Origin: Dichotomicrobium sp046543175
Lineage (GTDB): Bacteria; Pseudomonadota; Alphaproteobacteria; Rhizobiales; Rhodomicrobiaceae
Length of the DNA stretch: 21,933 bases
NCBI GenBank assembly: GCA_046543175.1
Contig: JBKGZY010000018.1
Coordinates: 1-21,933, forward strand
Direction: 5' to 3'
Shown here: one piece after another, positions 1 through 7,406 of the stretch
Layout: each line of letters begins with the position of its first letter
Position numbering within the stretch: position 1 is the first letter of the stretch
Notes under the pieces: generated by a model
Databases searched by the model: none
Told to the model about the DNA's origin: nothing
Seen by the model: only the letters and a program-made list of their open reading frames with translations
Position numbers and translations under genes: made by a program

Positions 1-998
1 GCGCTCACGGCGTGGAAGTGCGCCCGGTGGATGTGAACGCGAGCGACTGGGACAATACGCTGGAGCATTTTCCAGCGAAGTGGGCACCACTTCGTGTCGC
101 GAAGCCACAGGCCGGCGCGAACGCGACGAAAATGCGACCAGACCAAAAAATGGAGCCGGGCGGGCCAGGCCGCTTCGCGCTGCGGCTGGGGATGCGCAAT
201 GTCGAGGGGCTGGGCGAGACGCCGGCGCGCGCGATCGCTCAAGGCAGGGGCAACGGCTATCTCGACATCGCGGAGCTGCGCCGGCGTAGCGGTGTGCAGG
301 TCGCGGCGCTGGAGCGGCTGGCCGAGGCCGATGCATTCCGCTCCATGGGGCTGGACCGGCGCGCGGCGCTGTGGCAGGTGCGCCGGCTCGGCCGGGTGCG
401 GGAGTTACCGCTATTCGCCCGCGCGGAGACCAGCGAACAGGGCTCGGAGCCGGAGGTCGCGCTGCCGCCAATGCTGCTTCACGAGCATGTCGTCGCCGAT
501 TACCGGAGCCTGAACCTGTCGCTGAAAGCCCATCCGCTTGAGTTCCTGCGTCCGGGGCTGAACAAGCGCGGCGTCGTGACAGCGGCGGATTTACAGAACC
601 TGCGCAACGGCGCGCGCGCCTCGCTCGCCGGGCTGGTGCTGGTGCGTCAGCGCCCCGGCACCGCGCAGGGCGTGATCTTCATGACGCTCGAGGACGAGAC
701 CGGCGCGGCGAATGTCGTGGTCTGGCCCAAGGTGTTCGAGGCGCAGCGCAGTATCGTGATGGGTGCGCGGCTGATGCTGGTTCACGGCGCGGTGCAATCA
801 AAGGACGGCGTGATCCACCTGATCGCGCGGCGGCTGGAGGACCACACCGCGAACCTGCTGGCGCTCGCCGGGCAGAGCGAACCACTCACGACCCCGCCGG
901 CCCATGCCGAGGAGGTGCGCCGGCCGGTCGACCCGCAGAACCCGCGCAGCCATCCGCGCAATATTCGCATCGTGCCGAAGTCACGGGATTTTCATTAG
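1..998 (+). CDS. dnaE2: Error-prone DNA polymerase DnaE2 (alpha-subunit paralogue), C-terminal part
   Basis: The gene is cut by the left edge; the frame is open from base 3 and ends at TAG 996-998. Family knowledge: DnaE2 works with ImuA/ImuB in SOS-induced translesion synthesis. Seen here: the start reads AHGVEVRPVDVNASDWD, typical of the DnaE2 finger region. A helix-hairpin-helix region follows (about nt 200-390), then ELPLF, which resembles a clamp-binding motif (inference), then an OB-fold stretch (LEDETGAANVVVWPKVFE, about nt 686-740). The C-terminus SRDFH is the usual DnaE2 ending, so the 3' end is intact. Oddity: 30 extra codons (nt 66-155) derive from a palindromic repeat and interrupt the conserved TLE|PGG...ALRLG junction without breaking the frame. 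The catalytic residues and any imuA/imuB genes lie outside the window. The alternative, the replicative DnaE1, is less likely given the C-terminus. Confidence 0.93.
   Translation, partial: AHGVEVRPVDVNASDWDNTLEHFPAKWAPLRVAKPQAGANATKMRPDQKMEPGGPGRFALRLGMRNVEGLGETPARAIAQGRGNGYLDIAELRRRSGVQVAALERLAEADAFRSMGLDRRAALWQVRRLGRVRELPLFARAETSEQGSEPEVALPPMLLHEHVVADYRSLNLSLKAHPLEFLRPGLNKRGVVTAADLQNLRNGARASLAGLVLVRQRPGTAQGVIFMTLEDETGAANVVVWPKVFEAQRSIVMGARLMLVHGAVQSKDGVIHLIARRLEDHTANLLALAGQSEPLTTPPAHAEEVRRPVDPQNPRSHPRNIRIVPKSRDFH
61..156 (+). repeat. In-frame palindromic repeat inserted in dnaE2
   Basis: A 90-bp unit (66-155) lies between direct repeats TGGAGC (61-66 and 151-156). It carries the perfect inverted repeat GCATTTTC (65-72) / GAAAATGC (128-135). 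An inner perfect hairpin is CGAAGTGG (76-83) / CCACTTCG (87-94) with a 3-nt loop. The tail AATGCGACCAGACCAAA resembles the tails of the repeats at 995 and 21772. It encodes 30 residues, basic and Ala/Pro-rich, with no stop. Similar GAGCATTTTCCAGCGAAGTGG units are scattered through Hyphomicrobiales genomes (from memory). Confidence 0.85.
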
Positions 999-1083
999 AG
1001 CGGTTTCCGAAAAAGCCTGTTGCGGATCTGGTCCGGTACGGGAACCGGTTTTCGAAAAAAATGCGCATCAAACCAAACGACGT
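995..1083 (+). repeat. Interspersed palindromic repeat abutting the dnaE2 stop
   Basis: It begins TTAGAGCGGTTTCCG (995-1009), and the TAG inside this edge is the dnaE2 stop. It contains CCGGT (1033-1037) / ACCGG (1044-1048), the block GGGAACCGGTTTTCG also seen in the repeat at 21772, and the 10-bp palindrome TTTTCGAAAA (1049-1058). The tail AATGCGCATCAAACCAAA matches the family tail. The rest of the gap to 1144 shows no gene. Confidence 0.75.
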
Positions 1084-1144
1084 GAGTAGCGCCGTTTTGA
1101 GGACATGTTGCTGCGACGCGAGGGCAAATGTCTGAATCGGACCA

Positions 1145-1408
1145 CTAAAAAGCCTGATAGAGCAACACCACGATGGCCACTAGCACAGCCCAGCCCGTAA
1201 AGACCTGCCAGCCGCCGGGGGGCAACTCCCAGGAAGGAAATAGCGCCGGCAATCCGCGAACGAAGAGCGGTCCCAAAAGTGCGCTCAACATTGCCGGCAG
1301 GACAAAGGAGGCACCCAGCAGCCAAGCCACGCCGCCGCCGATCATCCCGCAGATAACGGCGTCGTGGAACGGATTGTCGTTGTTCTCGCCGCCGCTCATG
1401 TCCCACAT
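1145..1408 (-). CDS. Small two-helix membrane protein, unknown function
   Basis: I do not recognise a named family. From the ATG at 1408 the product is 87 residues (MWDMSGGENNDNPFHDAV...). I chose this start because AAGGA lies 9 nt upstream; an ATG three codons later (1399) lacks such a site, and a longer frame reaching 1495 begins with low-quality sequence. Two hydrophobic segments are visible, about residues 17-45 (Gly/Ala/Leu-rich) and 65-85 (GWAVLVAIVVLLY), separated by a Pro/Trp-rich loop. The N-terminus is acidic and probably cytoplasmic. It is transcribed away from the AEC transporter gene, with 173 bp between the starts. Reality as a gene is supported by membrane-protein composition and the ribosome site, not by homology. 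Confidence 0.6.
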   Translation of the reverse strand: MWDMSGGENNDNPFHDAVICGMIGGGVAWLLGASFVLPAMLSALLGPLFVRGLPALFPSWELPPGGWQVFTGWAVLVAIVVLLYQAF

Positions 1409-1581
1409 GCTAAGCAGTCCTTGTTGGCATCGCCAGGATGCGCCCGGCAAGGTCCTCGTGCCGCGGGACGCGCAAGCGACGGTCAGCGTTAGCATGCGCG
1501 GCCGGTTCGGCGAAGTTCGATCAGGACTGTCATGCGTCGAAAGGGTTGGCGCGGATTTTCGCGCCCGGCATAAAGGCGGGC
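1409..1581. other. Divergent intergenic region with a hairpin before the transporter gene
   Basis: No gene is visible. It must hold the 5' regions of both flanking genes. One perfect hairpin, GGCGCG (1548-1553) / CGCGCC (1560-1565) with loop GATTTT, ends 16 nt before the transporter ATG and partly precedes its ribosome site. I see no convincing -35/-10 pair. Confidence 0.4.
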
Positions 1582-2511
1582 ATGCTCACAACGCTCAACG
1601 CCGTCGCCCCGATCTTTCTCGTCATTCTCACCGGCACGCTTCTCAAGCGGATCAAGCTGGTGCCCGCCGAGATGTGGCCGATCGTGGAACACATCTGCTT
1701 TTACCTGCTGATGCCGTTCCTCATCATCCGCACGCTGGCGCGAGCCGATCTCGGGGCGATCCCGATTGCCGACTTCGCGATCGTCATTGCCGGCGGCGTG
1801 ATCGGCATGGCTTCGCTCCTGTTACTGCTGCGGCCCGTGACGGAGCGCCGATTCGGAATCTCGGGGCCGAGCTTCACCAGCATTTTCCAGGGCGCGACGC
1901 GCTTTCACGGCTTCATGGCGCTGGCGATCGTCGGCTCGCTTTACGGCGAGGAGGGCGTGGCGCTGAGCGGCATTGCCATCGGGGTCATGGTCCCGCTCAT
2001 CAACATGCTTAACGTGGCCATCCTCACGATCTTCGGCAACGCCGAAGCCAGGCCGGACTGGACCAGGGTACTCCTGAAGATCATCAGCAACCCGCTGATC
2101 GTCGCCTGCGTGATCGGATTCGCGCTCAACATCACGGGGATACCGGGATTCATCTATGGCGCCATCGACATCATCGGCGACGGCGGCCTCGGGCTGGCTC
2201 TGCTTGCCGTCGGGGCCGGCCTGAGCGCCGGGCGGGCGCTGGAAACCAAATTGCTCGTGAGCGCGGGTGTGCTCATACGGCTGCTCGGGATGCCGCTCCT
2301 GGTGGTGCTGCTGTCCTGGGTGGTCGGACTGGAGGGAATTACCCGGACCGTGGCGATTATCACCGGAGCCGTGCCGACCGCTTCTTCGGCCTATGTCATG
2401 GCCCGGCAGATGGGCGGCGATGCGGACCTGATGGCCAATATCACCACGATGCAGGTTCTGCTCGCCGCGATCACCCTGCCGCTGTTCATCTTCATCGCCG
2501 AGAATATCTGA
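1582..2511 (+). CDS. AEC (auxin efflux carrier) family transporter
   Basis: The product is a 309-residue inner-membrane protein of the AEC family (PF03547 type), whose bacterial members export or exchange small organic anions such as malate or malonate; the substrate here cannot be read. The N-terminus is APIFLVILTGTLLKRIKLVP, the first helix and loop usual for the family. About ten hydrophobic segments follow. Near the C-terminus AVPTASSAYVMARQMGGDAD is the family's most recognisable motif, and the last helix ends LPLFIFIAENI. I chose the ATG at 1582 because AAGGCGGG lies just upstream and the first helix begins at once; an upstream extension to 1438 is in frame but has no membrane-protein character. 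It ends 17 bp before the end of the convergent acyl-CoA dehydrogenase gene. Confidence 0.88.
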   Translation: MLTTLNAVAPIFLVILTGTLLKRIKLVPAEMWPIVEHICFYLLMPFLIIRTLARADLGAIPIADFAIVIAGGVIGMASLLLLLRPVTERRFGISGPSFTSIFQGATRFHGFMALAIVGSLYGEEGVALSGIAIGVMVPLINMLNVAILTIFGNAEARPDWTRVLLKIISNPLIVACVIGFALNITGIPGFIYGAIDIIGDGGLGLALLAVGAGLSAGRALETKLLVSAGVLIRLLGMPLLVVLLSWVVGLEGITRTVAIITGAVPTASSAYVMARQMGGDADLMANITTMQVLLAAITLPLFIFIAENI

Positions 2512-2528
2512 CACGCGGCGGCGCCCAA

Positions 2529-4211
2529 TCAATCCGCGCCGGGCACGACTTCGGCGAGGATTGCGCGGGCATCGCCCTGGGCCGGTCCGGCAGCGAAGCT
2601 GTAGCGGAATTCGCCCGACAGCCGCGAAGCGATGAACGCATCGGCCAGCGGCGACGGTGCGTGCTGGCGCATCTCGCACGCCGCCCCGACGAGCGCGAGC
2701 GTCTCGCTCAGATAGCGGCCATCCGCCTCGTTCGGCGCGCGCAGCGCCTGTTTCAGCCGCTCCACCGCCGCGATCAGCCGCGGCTCGCCCTCGGCTGCAC
2801 GCGCGAACCGCTCCGCCACGCGCTCGGCCGCCTCCGGACTGCGCCGAAGCACGCGCAAGACATCGAGGCACATGACGTTGCCGGAGCCTTCCCAGATGGC
2901 GTTGACCGGGGCCTCCCGGTAAGCCCGCGCCAGCGGCCCTTCCTCGACATAGCCGTTGCCGCCCAGGCACTCCATCGCTTCATAGAGAAACGGCGGCGCG
3001 GCCTTGCAGACCCAGTATTTGACGACCGGCGTCATGAGCCGGCGGTAAGCCGCTTCGTCTTCGTCCGTTTCCGCGCGGTCGAAGCTGCCCGCCAGGCGCA
3101 TCGCCAGCATGATCGCGGCCTCGGCGTCCAGCGCCAGTTCGCCCAGCACCCGCGTCATCATCGGCTGGTCGATCAGCTTCTTCTGGAACACCGTGCGGTG
3201 CGCGCAGTGGCGCGCGGCGACCTCCAGCCCGAGCCGCATCAGCCCGGCCGAGCCGAGCGCGCAGTCGAGCCGGGTATACGTGACCATCTCGATGATCGCG
3301 GGCACGCCGCGGCCTTCCTCGCCGACCAGCCAGCCATGCGCGCCGGCCAATTCGACCTCCGAAGAGGCGTTCGAGCGGTTGCCCAGCTTGTCCTTGAGCC
3401 GCTGGAAGCGCAGCGCGTTGAGCGTCCCGTCGGGCAGCACGCGCGGCACGAGAAAGCAGGATAGTCCGCCCGGCGCTTGCGCCAGCACGAAGAACGCGTC
3501 GGACATCGGCGCGGACATGAACCACTTGTGCCCGGTGAGCCGGAACGTGCCGTCGCCGCTCGCGGCTTCCGCGCGCGTGGTGTTGGCGCGCACATCCGTG
3601 CCGCCCTGTTTCTCGGTCATGCCCATGCCGAACTTGACGGCCCGCTTTTCGCTGAGCGGCGCCAGTTCGGGCTGAAAGTCGCGCGCGACGATCTTCGCCA
3701 GCCAGTCCCGCGCCAGATCGGCGTTGAGCAAGAGTGTCGGCACGCTGGCATGGGTCATGGTGATGGGGCAGCAATGCCCTGATTCGGCCTGCGCCATCAG
3801 GTAGAAGCCGGCGGCGCGCGCCACCGCCTCGCCCGAGCGGCGTTCGCGCCCTTCGGCCAGATGCGCCCAGGACCGGCCATGCAGGCCGTGTTCGGAGGCA
3901 AGCTGCATCAGCGCGTGATAATGCGGGTGATACTCCACCCGGTCGATCCGACGGCCCTTTTCGTCGAACGCGCGCAGTTGCGGCGGGTTCTCGTTCGCGC
4001 GCCGCCCCCATTCCAGAACCTCCGCGCTGCCGGCGCGCTGTCCGAGCGCCGCAAGCTCCTCACTCGCCCAGCCCGCGCCCTCGCGCTCGACAGCCGCGCG
4101 CAGGCCGGGATTGGCCGCGTACAGGTCGATATCGGCGAAGACCGGACTCTGGTTAAACACCTCGTGCGTCCCGGTCCCTGCGCCGGCTTCGGTCGCGGTG
4201 TCCGCCGCCAT
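2529..4211 (-). CDS. AidB-like acyl-CoA dehydrogenase
   Basis: The product is a 560-residue FAD-dependent acyl-CoA dehydrogenase of the AidB/isovaleryl-CoA-dehydrogenase-like branch. E. coli AidB (about 541 aa) is induced in the adaptive response to alkylation, binds DNA and has weak dehydrogenase activity; many homologues have no assigned substrate. Seen: an N-terminal THEVFNQSPVFADIDLY segment typical of AidB, the flavin-domain motif EKQGGTDVRANTT (around residue 196), KWFMSAPMSDAFFVLAQA, and the C-terminal GGNGYVEEGPLARAYREAPV followed by IWEGSGN (around residues 415-445). I prefer the ATG at 4211 because AAGGGAGAAG precedes it. An in-frame ATG at 4271 adds 20 residues but lacks a ribosome site and lies within the pyrB promoter region. 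Calling it aidB would be an inference; no ada-like gene is near. Confidence 0.88.
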   Translation of the reverse strand: MAADTATEAGAGTGTHEVFNQSPVFADIDLYAANPGLRAAVEREGAGWASEELAALGQRAGSAEVLEWGRRANENPPQLRAFDEKGRRIDRVEYHPHYHALMQLASEHGLHGRSWAHLAEGRERRSGEAVARAAGFYLMAQAESGHCCPITMTHASVPTLLLNADLARDWLAKIVARDFQPELAPLSEKRAVKFGMGMTEKQGGTDVRANTTRAEAASGDGTFRLTGHKWFMSAPMSDAFFVLAQAPGGLSCFLVPRVLPDGTLNALRFQRLKDKLGNRSNASSEVELAGAHGWLVGEEGRGVPAIIEMVTYTRLDCALGSAGLMRLGLEVAARHCAHRTVFQKKLIDQPMMTRVLGELALDAEAAIMLAMRLAGSFDRAETDEDEAAYRRLMTPVVKYWVCKAAPPFLYEAMECLGGNGYVEEGPLARAYREAPVNAIWEGSGNVMCLDVLRVLRRSPEAAERVAERFARAAEGEPRLIAAVERLKQALRAPNEADGRYLSETLALVGAACEMRQHAPSPLADAFIASRLSGEFRYSFAAGPAQGDARAILAEVVPGAD

Positions 4212-4276
4212 TCCGTCTTCTCCCTTCACGCCGGGGGCTGTATCAACCGATTTCTTTTGATGAGTGTCCATACATG

Positions 4277-4305
4277 TTGTCGGACCCGGCAACGAAGCGT
4301 ATAAC
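4277..4305 (+). promoter_or_regulatory. Sigma-70-like promoter for pyrB
   Basis: TTGTCG (4277-4282), a 17-nt spacer, and TATAAC (4300-4305) form a good match to a housekeeping promoter. The expected transcript start near 4311-4313 is only a few bases before the ATG at 4316, and no Shine-Dalgarno sequence is visible, so the pyrB mRNA may be nearly leaderless. Prediction only. Confidence 0.5.
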
Positions 4306-4315
4306 TCCGACTTTA

Positions 4316-5287
4316 ATGAAACACGCGTTGTCCGCTTCTTCGCACACTTTTTCACAGTGCCAGCTACTCGGGATCGAAGGGCTGTCCGTTCCCGACATCG
4401 GCTATCTGCTCGACTTCGCCCAGCGCGAATACGACGCCAATCGGGGCATGGCGCAAAAGCGTGACACACTGCGCGGGCGCACTCAAATCAATCTGTTCTT
4501 CGAATCCTCCACGCGCACGCAAAGCTCGTTCGAACTGGCGGGCAAGCGCCTCGGCGCGGATGTCTTGAACATGTCGGTGCCCACCTCCTCGGTGCAGAAG
4601 GGCGAGACGCTTGTGGACACCGCGATCACGCTCAACGCCATGCAGACCGACCTGCTGGTGGTTCGTCACCACGCCGCGGGCGCGGCCGCGCTACTCGCGC
4701 AGAAGGTGGAATGCGCCGTTATCAATGCCGGCGACGGGGCGCACGAGCACCCCACCCAGGCGCTGCTCGACGCGCTGACGATCCGCCATCACAAGGGCTG
4801 CATCGAGGGGCTGACCATCGCGATCTGCGGCGACATCCTGCATTCGCGCGTGGCGCGCTCCAACATCATCCTCTTCAACAAGCTCGGAGCGCGCGTGCGC
4901 CTCGTTGCACCCTCGACCCTGCTTCCGCCCGCCGCGGACAAGCTCGGCGCGGAAGTGTTCACCTGCATGCAAGCCGGGCTGGCCGGCTGCGACATCGTCA
5001 TGATGCTGCGGCTGCAACGCGAACGCATGAACCAGTCCTTCGTCCCGTCGCGGCGCGAATATTTTCACTTCTTCGGCCTGGATCACACCAAGCTCGCTTA
5101 CGCCAAGCCCGACGCGCTGGTCATGCATCCCGGCCCCATGAACCGCGGCATCGAGATCGACTCCGGTGTCGCAGACGACGCGCGCAGCGTCATCCGCGAG
5201 CAGGTGGAGATGGGCGTGGCCGTGCGCATGGCCGTGCTTCAGGCGCTGGCGCAGAACCTGCCCGACACGAGACAAGGCCGCTCATGA
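4316..5287 (+). CDS. pyrB: Aspartate carbamoyltransferase catalytic chain
   Basis: It catalyses carbamoyl phosphate + L-aspartate to N-carbamoyl-aspartate, the committed step of pyrimidine synthesis, in the cytoplasm. The 323-residue product has the normal length. Seen: the carbamoyl-phosphate loop SSTRTQSSFE (residues 64-73), HPTQALLDAL (145-154), and HPGPMNRG near the C-terminus. The family start QLLGIEGLS lies at residues 16-24, which favours the ATG at 4316. An ATG at 4274 is in frame but would place the predicted promoter inside the gene and give an atypical leader. The stop TGA (5285-5287) overlaps the ATG of the next gene in ATGA, indicating translational coupling with pyrC. Confidence 0.96.
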   Translation: MKHALSASSHTFSQCQLLGIEGLSVPDIGYLLDFAQREYDANRGMAQKRDTLRGRTQINLFFESSTRTQSSFELAGKRLGADVLNMSVPTSSVQKGETLVDTAITLNAMQTDLLVVRHHAAGAAALLAQKVECAVINAGDGAHEHPTQALLDALTIRHHKGCIEGLTIAICGDILHSRVARSNIILFNKLGARVRLVAPSTLLPPAADKLGAEVFTCMQAGLAGCDIVMMLRLQRERMNQSFVPSRREYFHFFGLDHTKLAYAKPDALVMHPGPMNRGIEIDSGVADDARSVIREQVEMGVAVRMAVLQALAQNLPDTRQGRS

Positions 5288-6621
5288 CTGCGCCCGTTTC
5301 GCCAGCCCGTCGCGATACGCCCCAGCCGCTGGCTCTCATCAATGCCCGGCTGGTCTGTCCGGCCAGCGGACGCGACGAAACCGGCGGCGTCTACATCGAA
5401 AACGGCGTTGTCACGGATCTCGGCCCGCATCTCGCGCAGGCCGGACCGCCCGATGTCGAGACCGTCGACTGCGGGGGGAAGCTGCTCTGCCCGGGGCTGA
5501 TTGACATGCGGGTCTTCGCCGGCGAGCCGGGACTGGAGCACCGCGAGACGCTGGAGACCGCGAGCCGCGCGGCCGCCGCCGGCGGTGTCACCACGATCAT
5601 CTGCATGCCGAACACCCAGCCGGTCATCGATGGCGTGGCGCTGGTGGACTTTATCGAGCGGCGCGCACGCGACATCGCCATCGTCAACATTCACCCGATG
5701 GCGGCCGCGACCAAGGGGCTGGCGAGCGAGATCATCTCGGAGATCGGCCTGTTGAAAAGCGCCGGCGCCGTCGCCTTCACCGATGGGCGCGCCAGCGTCG
5801 GCAGCGCCCAGCTCATGCGCCTGCTGCTGGCCTATGCGCGCGACTTCGACGCGCTGGTCGTGCAGTGCCCGGAAGAAAGCTCGCTCGCCCAGGGCGGCGT
5901 CATGAACGAAGGCGAAGTATCCAGCCGGCTCGGCCTGCCCGGCATCCCGGACGCGGCGGAGACGATCGTGCTCGCGCGCGATGTCCGCCTCGTCGCTCTC
6001 ACAGGGGGGCGCTACCACGCCGCGCCGGTTTCCTGCGCCGGCTCGCTGGACGTGCTGCGCCGCGCGAAGGCCGACGGCCTGCCGATCACCTGCGGCGTGT
6101 CGATCAATCACCTCACGCTCAACGAAAACGACATCGGCGCCTACCGGACCTACTTCAAGCTGCGTCCGCCGCTGCGCCGCGAGGAGGATCGCCAGGCAAT
6201 GGTTCGCGGGGTGCGTGACGGCGAAATCGACGTGATCGTGTCGGGCCACGACCCGCAGGACTTCGACGCCAAGCGCCGGCCGTTCGAGGAGGCCGCCGAC
6301 GGCGCCATCGGTCTGGAAACGCTGCTTTCGGCCGCGCTGCGGCTTTATCACAACGGCGAGGTCTCGCTCCACAGGCTTCTCGAGGCCCTCTCCGCGCGTC
6401 CGGCCGAGCTTCTGGGGCTGCCCGGCGGACGGCTCGCGGCCGGCGCCCCGGCGGACCTGATTGTCGTCGACCTGAACGCGCCGTGGATCGTCGAGGAACG
6501 GTCGCTGCGCTCGAAGTCCAAGAACACCCCGTTCGAGGACCAGATGTTCGAGGGCCGCGTGATGATGACGCTGGTTGCGGGGCGTATCGTCTATAGCTAC
6601 GCTGACGCCGATCACGCCTAG
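5284..6621 (+). CDS. pyrC: Dihydroorotase-like protein (PyrC'/PyrX type) lacking metal ligands
   Basis: The product is a 445-residue amidohydrolase-fold protein encoded directly after pyrB, as in other Hyphomicrobiales. An active dihydroorotase ring-closes carbamoyl-aspartate using zinc bound by an HxH motif after strand 1. Here that place reads IDMRVFAGEPG (residues 73-83), so both histidines are replaced. The later ligand region reads VVQCPEES, also without the expected histidine. Other family features are kept: GGVTTIICMPNTQPV, SINHLTLNENDIG, SGHDPQDFDAKRRPF and SKNTPFED. Known parallel: the pseudo-dihydroorotase PyrC' of Pseudomonas is inactive but is needed to assemble the PyrB complex. 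I infer the same structural role, which would require an active dihydroorotase gene elsewhere. The symbol is by position and family, not proven activity. Confidence 0.88.
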   Translation: MTAPVSPARRDTPQPLALINARLVCPASGRDETGGVYIENGVVTDLGPHLAQAGPPDVETVDCGGKLLCPGLIDMRVFAGEPGLEHRETLETASRAAAAGGVTTIICMPNTQPVIDGVALVDFIERRARDIAIVNIHPMAAATKGLASEIISEIGLLKSAGAVAFTDGRASVGSAQLMRLLLAYARDFDALVVQCPEESSLAQGGVMNEGEVSSRLGLPGIPDAAETIVLARDVRLVALTGGRYHAAPVSCAGSLDVLRRAKADGLPITCGVSINHLTLNENDIGAYRTYFKLRPPLRREEDRQAMVRGVRDGEIDVIVSGHDPQDFDAKRRPFEEAADGAIGLETLLSAALRLYHNGEVSLHRLLEALSARPAELLGLPGGRLAAGAPADLIVVDLNAPWIVEERSLRSKSKNTPFEDQMFEGRVMMTLVAGRIVYSYADADHA

Positions 6622-6797
6622 TGTTGTGGCTCCAGCGGATGATTCCGGCATCTCCCTTCGTCATTGCCGGGCTTGCCCCGGCAATCCACTGTGCTGCTGC
6701 TACGACATGGATGCCCGTGTCAAGCACGGGCATGACGAGGGGGTAGGGACCAGCCGTCAGTGTCACGACGCTAGCCAGCTTCCAGCCTGAGGCAGCG
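6622..6797. repeat. Dyad repeats between pyrC and plsY
   Basis: Two perfect hairpins occur here: ATTGCCGGG (6663-6671) / CCCGGCAAT (6677-6685) and ATGCCCGTG (6711-6719) / CACGGGCAT (6725-6733). The whole unit is bounded by TCGTCAT (6658-6664) / ATGACGA (6732-6738). This matches the dispersed CGTCATTGCCGGGCTTG-type repeats common in alphaproteobacteria. It may attenuate or terminate pyrBC transcription; neither hairpin has a T tract. The plsY ribosome site GAGG lies at the right end. Confidence 0.75.
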
Positions 6798-7406
6798 ATG
6801 TTCAGCTACACCGCCTGGGTCGTCTCCTGGCCGTATTTCCTCGCCGCGCTCGGCTTCGGCTATCTGCTGGGCTCGATTCCGTTCGGCTATGTGTTCGCGC
6901 GGCTGGCGGGCCTGGGCGATATCCGCAGCATCGGTTCGGGCAATATCGGCGCGACCAACGTGCTGCGCACCGGGCGCAAGCTGCTGGCGGCCGCCACGCT
7001 TGTCGCCGATGCCGGCAAGGGGATCGTGGCGGTTCTCGTGGCTTCCGCATGGGGAGCGGACACGGCCGCGCTGGCCGGGCTCGGCGCGTTTCTCGGGCAT
7101 CTGTTCCCGATCTGGCTGGGCTTTCGCGGCGGAAAGGGCGTTGCGACCTTCGTCGGGGTCGTCGGCGCTATCGCCTGGCAGGTGGGCGCCGTCTTCGCCG
7201 CCGTCTGGCTCGCAGTCGCCGCCATCACGCGCTATTCGTCGCTGGCCGCACTCATCGGCGCTGCCATCACCCCGCTTGCGGCCATCGCGTTCGACCGCTG
7301 GCTGGCCGCCGGGCTATTCACGTTGCTTGCCCTCCTGATCGTGCTGAAGCACCTCGGCAACGTGGCGCGGCTCGTGCGCGGCGAAGAATCACGGATCAAG
7401 CTGTGA
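6798..7406 (+). CDS. plsY: Acyl-phosphate:glycerol-3-phosphate acyltransferase PlsY
   Basis: This inner-membrane enzyme transfers an acyl group from acyl-phosphate to glycerol-3-phosphate, giving lysophosphatidic acid, the first step of phospholipid synthesis, together with PlsX. The 202-residue product shows the family motifs: GSIPFGYVFAR (residues 25-35), DIRSIGSGNIGATN (41-54) and GFRGGKGVATF (108-118), with hydrophobic helices between and after them. The ATG at 6798 is preceded by GAGG at proper spacing. Its stop overlaps the GTG start of dprA by four bases (GTGA), so the two are co-translated. The pyr genes upstream are separated by a 176-bp repeat region, so plsY-dprA may or may not share their promoter. 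Confidence 0.96.
   Translation: MFSYTAWVVSWPYFLAALGFGYLLGSIPFGYVFARLAGLGDIRSIGSGNIGATNVLRTGRKLLAAATLVADAGKGIVAVLVASAWGADTAALAGLGAFLGHLFPIWLGFRGGKGVATFVGVVGAIAWQVGAVFAAVWLAVAAITRYSSLAALIGAAITPLAAIAFDRWLAAGLFTLLALLIVLKHLGNVARLVRGEESRIKL

Noticed and set aside
1137..1145. Shared 9-mer TCGGACCAC at 1137 and near 11505 as evidence for another repeat family
   Set aside because: Too short to separate from chance without genome-wide counts.
1173..2012. Plus-strand frame over the small membrane gene and the transporter start
   Set aside because: It overlaps the transporter in the wrong frame, and its translation has no membrane or domain character.
2661..3464. Plus-strand frame inside the acyl-CoA dehydrogenase gene
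   Set aside because: The minus strand encodes a complete, motif-rich enzyme here; the plus frame has shadow composition.
4274..4315. Upstream ATG start for pyrB
   Set aside because: It would add 14 residues not typical of the family and place the best promoter inside the coding region; no ribosome site precedes it.
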